Assembly (NCBI GenBank): GCA_046589965.1
Contig: JBKJVF010000186.1
Location: 1 to 10,902, forward strand
Reading direction: 5' to 3'
DNA: 10,902 nucleotides
From: JAJNPS01 sp046589965
GTDB taxonomy: Bacteria > Pseudomonadota > Alphaproteobacteria > Rhodobacterales > Rhodobacteraceae
Below are positions 6,018-10,902 of this stretch, piece by piece. The first letter of the stretch is position 1; every line of letters starts with the position of its first letter. The notes under the pieces are model-generated. The model was not told the origin of the DNA. It saw only the letters and a program-made list of their open reading frames with translations, and ran no database searches. The position numbers and the translations under genes were made by a program.

Positions 6018-6524
6018 ATGGCCGAGGAAACCACCGCAGGGAACGGCGCCGCCGCCCCCGCCCCGCAGATCCGCATGCAAGTCTTGGCGCAATACATCCG
6101 CGACATGTCGTTCGAAAATGCCGTGGCGCAAAAGGGGCTAACCGGCAGCGATGTGCAGCCAGATATTCAGGTTGCCGTCAGCCTGGATGCCCGCAAGCGC
6201 ACCGTAGAACACCAGTTCGAGATCATCACCAAGTACAAGGTGACGTCCAAGAACAAGACCAGCGGCGAGACGCTGTTCTTGCTGGAGATCGAATATGGCG
6301 GTGTGTTCCATGTCGAGGGCGTCGCTGAGGACCAGCTTCACCCATTCCTGTTGATTGAGTGCCCGCGCCTGTTGTTCCCCTTCGTCCGCCGGATCATTTC
6401 AGACGTGACGCGCGATGGCGGCTTTCCGCCCCTGAACATCGACACCGTCGATTTCATGTCGCTTTACCGCCAGGAACTGGCGCGCCGCGCACAGGCCGCC
6501 CCGAAAGTTGCCGCGCCGAACTGA
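6018..6524 (+). CDS. secB: Protein-export chaperone SecB
   Basis: A 168-residue cytosolic chaperone that forms a tetramer, holds precursor proteins unfolded, and delivers them to SecA. Family landmarks are the entry segment QYIRDMSFEN (25-34), the central beta-strand region with EIEYGGVFHVEGV, then ECPRLLFPFVRRIISDVTRDGGFPPLNI, and the terminal segment DFMSLYRQ. The N-terminal 17 and C-terminal 15 residues are Ala/Pro-rich tails. The ATG at 6018 is chosen for its GGGAG site 8 nt upstream. An in-frame ATG 9 codons earlier lacks one. The 66-bp gap from fxsA may hold its own promoter, but none is clear. It is convergent with the DUF4202 gene after a 36-bp gap without an obvious terminator hairpin. 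Confidence 0.97.
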   Translation: MAEETTAGNGAAAPAPQIRMQVLAQYIRDMSFENAVAQKGLTGSDVQPDIQVAVSLDARKRTVEHQFEIITKYKVTSKNKTSGETLFLLEIEYGGVFHVEGVAEDQLHPFLLIECPRLLFPFVRRIISDVTRDGGFPPLNIDTVDFMSLYRQELARRAQAAPKVAAPN

Positions 6525-6560
6525 TACGCAAGCCTGGTTGAACGTTCTGATGGCCGTCCG

Positions 6561-7127
6561 CTAGGGGGCGTCGCGGAACGCGGCGGCCAGGTCGTCGGGA
6601 AGGGTGAACTCTGCCAAAGCGCGGGCGCGGCCGACGGCAGACATTTTCCGCGCGGCTTTCTGCACGATGTCCAGCACTTCGGCATGATCCCGCGCGGCTG
6701 CAAAAGACGCGAAATACCACCGCAAGAAGACGAAACAGATGACGTCCTCCAGCGCTTGCACGTCAGGATCGCGCTTGATCCCTTCTTTTCGCAGCATCTT
6801 TTCGGCCGCGGCCACCGCCTCGGCATCGTAGCCCGCATCCAGCATGATACCCGCGACCCGTGCTGCATGACGTCGCGCCTGTTCGCGCCGCCAGGCCAGA
6901 TAGCCCTCTTTGCCATCCGGATAGTCCTTTCGCGACAGTCGCCAACGTTCGATATGTTGACCACGCGCGGCGATCTTCAGGGCCTCTGACGCGCGGGGAA
7001 ACAGCCGCTCAAGTTCAACCGTCATCCGCTGGCCGTAAAGGAGCGCTGCAGGTAGACCGTCCTCACGCGTGGGATCGGCGGCATTGGCCGCATCGATAGC
7101 CGCAAAAGCAGTCTGCAACGCGGTCAT
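6561..7127 (-). CDS. DUF4202 family protein, function unknown
   Basis: A 188-residue soluble, largely helical protein that I recognise as DUF4202 by the strings AIDAANAADP (10-19), LLYGQRM (29-35), ASEALKIAARGQHIERW (46-62), GYLAWR (75-80), RRHAARVAGIM (85-95) and QALEDVICFVFL (124-135), followed by a KMS. His58, His87 and the Glu127-Asp128 pair, spaced along helices, recall the metal ligands of HD-type phosphohydrolases. This is my inference from the pattern and not an established assignment. The ATG at 7127 is chosen because family similarity begins there and a G-rich purine tract (GGGGG, AGGG) precedes it. It is transcribed alone, convergent with secB and divergent from motB, which tells little about its job. 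Confidence 0.85.
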   Translation of the reverse strand: MTALQTAFAAIDAANAADPTREDGLPAALLYGQRMTVELERLFPRASEALKIAARGQHIERWRLSRKDYPDGKEGYLAWRREQARRHAARVAGIMLDAGYDAEAVAAAEKMLRKEGIKRDPDVQALEDVICFVFLRWYFASFAAARDHAEVLDIVQKAARKMSAVGRARALAEFTLPDDLAAAFRDAP

Positions 7128-7270
7128 GATCCCTGCCCCCAATGGTACGATCCTTTCCCCCGTGATGCCACGCTGCGCGCTGCGCGCCAAGACAAAGCGG
7201 TAACAACCGGCAAAGGGCTGACGCGGATCGATTGTGTCCGGATCACGGTTTTTCCCTAAAAAGTCGCAGG

Positions 7271-7285
7271 TTAAGGCAGGCTTCA
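7271..7285 (+). promoter_or_regulatory. CtrA-box-like site upstream of motB
   Basis: TTAA (7271-7274), a 7-bp spacer, then TTCA (7282-7285) matches the CtrA box TTAA-N7-TTAA with one mismatch. It ends 48 bp before the motB ATG and lies between the divergent DUF4202 and motB genes. CtrA is known to be needed for motility in several Rhodobacterales. That it acts here is inferred. Confidence 0.45.
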
Positions 7286-7333
7286 CCGTGTTGTGGCACA
7301 TCTGGTCTCGGGTGTGAAAAACGGGGTGAAGGG

Positions 7334-8152
7334 ATGGCAGGGCAGGCAAATGCCGCGCCGATAATCATAAAGCGCAAGAAGGTCGTTGTTAGCGGCGGGC
7401 ACCACGGTGGGGCGTGGAAAGTGGCCTATGCAGATTTCGTGACCGCCATGATGGCCTTCTTCATGCTGATGTGGTTGCTGAACGCGACGACCGAAAAACA
7501 GCGCAAGGGTATTGCGGATTACTTCAATCCGACGATCCCGGTGAACCGCATCTCCGGAGGCGGTGATGGCGCATTTGGTGGCGAGTCGATCTTTTCCGAA
7601 CAGACGCTTGCACAAAGCGGAACGGGCGCTTCCAGCAAGAAGCCGACCGAACAGAACGCAGCGCGGGGCGATGCCTTGGACGTCACGACTGCGCATGAAA
7701 AACTTCAGGCCGACCTTAAGGCACGCGGCGGCGAAAGCATGACGATGCAGCAGGCGCTGCGACATGTGGTGACAAAGGTGACCGACGAAGGTCTGGTGAT
7801 CGAGCTGTTCGATCTGCCGGAGGCAAAGCTCTTTATCGGCCTGACCGCCGAGCCCGCCCCGGTGACGCTTGATATCGTGGCGATGGTCGCCTCTGCGCTT
7901 GAGCTGACGGCCAATGATGTCGCGATCAACGGCCATGTCAGCGCGCTGCCGGTGACATTGATCGACAACCCCGTCTGGGACCTGTCCTCGGCCCGCGCTG
8001 AGGCCCTGCGCGGCCTGCTGGTCAAAGACGGCCTGGCGCGGGAACGACCGCAGCGTGTTTCGGGCTTTGCCGACCGCAAACCCGTCACACCCGACCCGAC
8101 CGCCGACCGCAACAACCGCATCGAGATCATCCTTCTGCGGTCCGACAGATGA
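7334..8152 (+). CDS. motB: Flagellar stator protein MotB
   Basis: A 272-residue inner-membrane protein that forms the proton-conducting stator with MotA and anchors it to peptidoglycan. The basic N-terminus is followed by the membrane segment with the proton-carrying Asp34 in VAYADFVTAMMAFFMLMWLL (30-49), the periplasmic plug/linker region (about 55-150), and an OmpA-like C-terminal domain (about 165-272). In that domain LSSAR (217-221) and RNNRIEI (259-265) are recognisable, but the usual GHTD is GHVS (200-203), so the Asp of the peptidoglycan-contacting pair is replaced by Ser203. The ATG at 7334 is chosen because homologues start with this basic segment. A purine-rich GGGGTGAAGGG precedes it. 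No motA is adjacent. It is followed by flgE after 93 bp. Confidence 0.95.
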   Translation: MAGQANAAPIIIKRKKVVVSGGHHGGAWKVAYADFVTAMMAFFMLMWLLNATTEKQRKGIADYFNPTIPVNRISGGGDGAFGGESIFSEQTLAQSGTGASSKKPTEQNAARGDALDVTTAHEKLQADLKARGGESMTMQQALRHVVTKVTDEGLVIELFDLPEAKLFIGLTAEPAPVTLDIVAMVASALELTANDVAINGHVSALPVTLIDNPVWDLSSARAEALRGLLVKDGLARERPQRVSGFADRKPVTPDPTADRNNRIEIILLRSDR

Positions 8153-8174
8153 CATAAGGGTCAAACTTTATCTG

Positions 8175-8189
8175 TTAGGGCGATTTTAA
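8175..8189 (+). promoter_or_regulatory. CtrA-box-like site upstream of flgE
   Basis: TTAG (8175-8178), a 7-bp spacer, then TTAA (8186-8189) differs from the CtrA box TTAA-N7-TTAA at one position. It ends 56 bp before the flgE ATG within the 93-bp motB-flgE gap, which otherwise shows no terminator. A GANTC site (8217-8221), the target of the alphaproteobacterial cell-cycle methylase CcrM, lies between it and the gene. Together these suggest flgE-flgK has its own cell-cycle-linked promoter, by inference. Confidence 0.45.
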
Positions 8190-8245
8190 GCTGCCACCTG
8201 CAGGTTCGGCGTTCAGGAGTCGAAGCAGCAGAAAGGCGCTAACGG

Positions 8246-9550
8246 ATGTCCATTTCCTCCTCGCTCAATGCCGGAGTGGCCGGGCTCAATGCCAATGCCA
8301 CACGGTTGGCGACCATTGCCGACAATATCGCGAACTCCTCGACCTTTGGCTACAAACGGGCGGAGGCCGACTTTCATTCCGTGGTGATTCAGGAGGGCAA
8401 CCGCACAGGCTATTCGGCCGGTGGCGTGCGGGTATCCAGCACCCGCATGATCGACCAGCGCGGCCCGCTGATTGGCACCAAGAACGCAACCGATCTTGCC
8501 ATCGACGGACGCGGCTTCATGCCGATCACAAACATTGCGTCGATCGATGCCGATCCGGGCAACTATCCTGTGTCGCTCGTCACGACCGGATCGTTCCGCC
8601 CCGATGCCAACGGCATTTTGCGCACGGAGTCCGGGCATGTTCTTCTGGGATGGCCTGCGGATGCCGATGGGACGCTGCCAAATTTCCCGCGCGACACCCT
8701 GAATGCGCTGGAGCCGGTGCGGATCAATGCCAACCAATATGTCGGCAACCCCAGCACGCAGATGCGACTGGGTGTCAACATGCCCGCGACAGGGTCCTTG
8801 GCCGGTTCGTCAGGCAATCCGCATGAATTGTCGGTAGAATATTTCGGCAACCTTGGCACGTCGGAACAGCTCACCTTCACCTTTACGCCGGTCGTGCCAG
8901 CTTCGGGCGCGTCCAATACCTGGACTATACAGATAGCCGATTCCGCGTCTGGCGGCGGTGTGATTGGCGAATACACCATCGTTTTCGATGCAAGCCAGTC
9001 GGCCGGTGGTACGGTCCAATCCGTCACCGCGATCAATGGCGGTGCCTATGATCCCCTGACCGGCGAGATCGCTCTGACCGTCGGTGGCGGCAGTCTGATG
9101 CTGGATATCGGTCGACCGGGTGAGCCGAACGGCATGACCCAGCTATCGACCGGTTTTGCCCCGGTTTCGATCTCAAAAAACGGCTCTGCGGTGGCGATTT
9201 TGCAGTCGGTGGAGGTGGATGAGCAGGGCTATCTTCATGTGATCTATGACCAGGGTTTCAGCCGTCGCATCTATCAGATCCCCGTCATCGACGTCCCGAA
9301 CCCGAACGGCCTGATCACCCAGAACGACCAGAGTTACCAGCTGTCACCCAAAAGTGGGGCCTTCTATCTGTGGAACGCCGGCGATGGCCCGACGGGCAGC
9401 ATGGCTGGCTATTCACGCGAAGAATCCTCGACCGATGTGGCCGCGGAGCTGACCCAGCTGATCCAAACCCAACGCGCCTATTCGTCGAACGCAAAGATCA
9501 TCCAGACGGTGGACGAGATGTTGCAAGAGACGACGAACATCAAACGCTAG
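8246..9550 (+). CDS. flgE: Flagellar hook protein FlgE
   Basis: This 434-residue exported protein is the structural subunit of the flagellar hook. The N-terminal rod/hook signature runs over residues 7-38 (SLNAGVAGLNANATRLATIADNIANSSTFGYKR, split here as ALNANA-like then NIANSSTFGYK). It is followed by the DLAIDGRGF segment typical of FlgE/FlgF/FlgG, a variable central region rich in Gly, Ser and Thr (about 150-290), and a conserved region VDEQGYLHVIY near 330. The C-terminal export/polymerisation coil (about 401-434) carries LTQLIQTQRAYSSNAKIIQT. No signal peptide is present, as expected for type III export. Length fits FlgE and not FlgF or FlgG. The ATG follows AAAGG at 8232-8236. flgK starts 10 nt after the stop. 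Confidence 0.94.
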   Translation: MSISSSLNAGVAGLNANATRLATIADNIANSSTFGYKRAEADFHSVVIQEGNRTGYSAGGVRVSSTRMIDQRGPLIGTKNATDLAIDGRGFMPITNIASIDADPGNYPVSLVTTGSFRPDANGILRTESGHVLLGWPADADGTLPNFPRDTLNALEPVRINANQYVGNPSTQMRLGVNMPATGSLAGSSGNPHELSVEYFGNLGTSEQLTFTFTPVVPASGASNTWTIQIADSASGGGVIGEYTIVFDASQSAGGTVQSVTAINGGAYDPLTGEIALTVGGGSLMLDIGRPGEPNGMTQLSTGFAPVSISKNGSAVAILQSVEVDEQGYLHVIYDQGFSRRIYQIPVIDVPNPNGLITQNDQSYQLSPKSGAFYLWNAGDGPTGSMAGYSREESSTDVAAELTQLIQTQRAYSSNAKIIQTVDEMLQETTNIKR

Positions 9551-9560
9551 GGTGAAATAG

Positions 9561-10902
9561 ATGAGCATCAGCGGCGCGCTTTCCAGCTCCCTGTCCGGCT
9601 TGACGGCTGCTGCACGCGCCGCCGAGGTCGTGTCGTCCAACATCGCCAACGCGCGGACCGAAGGCTATGGCCGCCGCGAAGTCCAGCTGAGCGCGCGTGC
9701 CATCGGCGGCACCGGCCAGGGTGTTCAGGTCGATGGCGTGCGCCGGATGGTGGACCTGGTTCTGCTGACGGATCGAAGAATTGCCCAGTCAGGCAGCGCC
9801 GATCGCGACATTCAGGCGCGGTTCTACCAAACCATGGAAACCGCCATTGGCACCCCGGAAACCGAAGGCTCGCTGGGTGCGCGGATCACTGGTTTAGAGG
9901 AATCGCTGATCGCCGCCGCCGCCCGCCCGGACACCGAGGCGCGCCTGTCGTCGGTGCGCGACGCGCTCGTATCTGTGGTACAAAAGATCAATTCGGCATC
10001 CGCCGCGGTGCAAGACGCTCGCAGCCAGGCGGATCGGGACATTTCGACCACCGTCGACGAAATCAACACCACGCTTGAGAACGTCGTAAAGCTGAACGCC
10101 AAAATCCAAAGCCTGTCGGCCGGCGGCCGGGATGCTTCCGCCCTCATCGATCAGCGCCAGCAGATGATTGACCGCATTGCGACCGCGATCCCGCTGCGTG
10201 AGGTGCCGCGCAACAATGGCACCGTGGCGCTTTTCACAACCGGCGGGGCGATTTTGCTGGACGGTGTCGCGGCCAAACTCGACTTTACGCCCGCAGGCAC
10301 GCTCGTCCCGGAGATGACCCTGGCCTCCGGCGCGCTGTCGGGCCTGTCGATCAACGGACGGCCGGTTGCGACATCGGGTGAGACCAGCCAGATTGCGGGC
10401 GGCCGTCTGTCCGGCCTGTTCGCGATCCGCGACGATCTTGCCCCAAAGGCGCAGGCGCAACTTGATGCGGTCGCCCGCGATCTGGTGGAGCGTTTTGCTG
10501 ATCCGGCGCTGGACCCCTCCATTGCGCTGGGTGCGCCCGGACTTTTGACCGATGGCGGCAACGCATTTCTGGCGGCGAATGAAACTGGTCTCGCCCAACG
10601 CCTGAAGATCAATCCCGCCGTCGATCCCGCACAAGGCGGCGCGCTGTGGCGCCTGCGCGACGGTGTCGGGGCGACCGTTCCCGGCAGCCCGGGCGAATCC
10701 GGCCTTATCCGCGCGCTTTCCACAGCACTGACGGACGTGCGCGAACCGGCCTCGGGCGGGTTCATGGCTGGCATGCGCAGCTTTGCCGCCCTGTCTGGCG
10801 ATCTTTTATCGACGGTATCCCAAGCGCGCGTCCAGCGGTCGAGCGAGGCCAGCTACGCCTCTGCCCAGCTAACGGCCCAGCAAGAGATGGAGCTGCAGGA
10901 CG
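9561..10902 (+). CDS. flgK: Flagellar hook-associated protein 1 (FlgK), 5' part
   Basis: The frame is open from ATG 9561 to the right edge (447 codons), so the 3' end is missing. FlgK forms the first layer of the hook-filament junction and is exported by the flagellar type III system. The N-terminal signature is clear: ALSSSLSGLTAAARAAEVVSSNIANARTEGYGRR read in pieces at residues 6-39, including SSNIAN (25-30) and TEGYGRR. A long helical segment follows (about 110-190, with LSSVRDALVSVVQKIN and STTVDEINTTLENVVKLN), then DASALIDQRQQMIDRI, which is characteristic of FlgK rather than FlgE, and the variable beta domain. The last visible residues, ASYASAQLTAQQEMELQD, lead into the C-terminal coil. 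It starts 10 nt after flgE with GGTGA as ribosome-binding site, so the two are cotranscribed. flgL would be the expected next gene. Confidence 0.92.
   Translation, partial: MSISGALSSSLSGLTAAARAAEVVSSNIANARTEGYGRREVQLSARAIGGTGQGVQVDGVRRMVDLVLLTDRRIAQSGSADRDIQARFYQTMETAIGTPETEGSLGARITGLEESLIAAAARPDTEARLSSVRDALVSVVQKINSASAAVQDARSQADRDISTTVDEINTTLENVVKLNAKIQSLSAGGRDASALIDQRQQMIDRIATAIPLREVPRNNGTVALFTTGGAILLDGVAAKLDFTPAGTLVPEMTLASGALSGLSINGRPVATSGETSQIAGGRLSGLFAIRDDLAPKAQAQLDAVARDLVERFADPALDPSIALGAPGLLTDGGNAFLAANETGLAQRLKINPAVDPAQGGALWRLRDGVGATVPGSPGESGLIRALSTALTDVREPASGGFMAGMRSFAALSGDLLSTVSQARVQRSSEASYASAQLTAQQEMELQD

Noticed and set aside
7128..7349. N-terminal extension of the DUF4202 protein
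   Set aside because: It would overlap the motB leader and start. The family similarity begins at the Met at 7127.
7283..8164. 293-codon frame antisense to motB
   Set aside because: It mirrors the real motB frame, has no recognisable domain and no ribosome-binding site.

Overview
The window reads as chromosomal DNA of an alphaproteobacterium, most likely a marine Rhodobacterales (Roseobacter-type) bacterium. The evidence is GC-rich coding sequence, the order maf-aroE-coaE-dnaQ followed by fxsA-secB with an opposing Tim44/TimA-mltA-smr module between them, and a motB-flgE-flgK flagellar block whose MotB has the sequence style expected of that order. In Caulobacter the maf-aroE-coaE-dnaQ-secB block lies beside the replication origin, so this window is probably origin-proximal too; that is inference.

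Layout: 1-330 has no recognisable gene. It holds an AT-rich patch with a perfect match to the IHF consensus, two near-consensus DnaA boxes, a tandem pair of small palindromes, and a possible 11-codon leader ORF overlapping the maf start. Positions 331-3050 (+) are a tightly packed operon with overlapping start/stop codons: maf (nucleotide pyrophosphatase), aroE (shikimate dehydrogenase), coaE (dephospho-CoA kinase) and dnaQ (Pol III epsilon). Positions 3047-5326 (-) are an opposing operon transcribed in the order Tim44/TimA-like adaptor, mltA (lytic transglycosylase), smr-domain protein. It meets dnaQ at a shared CTAG. Positions 5475-6524 (+) carry fxsA, probably starting at TTG, and secB. Positions 6561-7127 (-) encode a DUF4202 protein of unknown function. 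Positions 7334-10902 (+) carry motB, flgE and the 5' part of flgK, which runs off the right edge.

The genes fall into a housekeeping part (nucleotide sanitation, aromatic and CoA biosynthesis, replication fidelity, export and cell-wall turnover) and a motility part (stator, hook, hook-filament junction). Both flagellar leaders, upstream of motB and of flgE, contain a one-mismatch match to the CtrA box TTAA-N7-TTAA at a similar distance from the start codon. This fits the known CtrA control of motility in Rhodobacterales.

I see no mobile element, CRISPR array, RNA gene, defence system or clearly new multigene system. The most useful leads are the putative origin/regulatory region at the left edge, the paired CtrA-like boxes, the uncharacterised DUF4202 gene with its HD-like His/Asp pattern, and the divergent peptidoglycan-binding motif of MotB.
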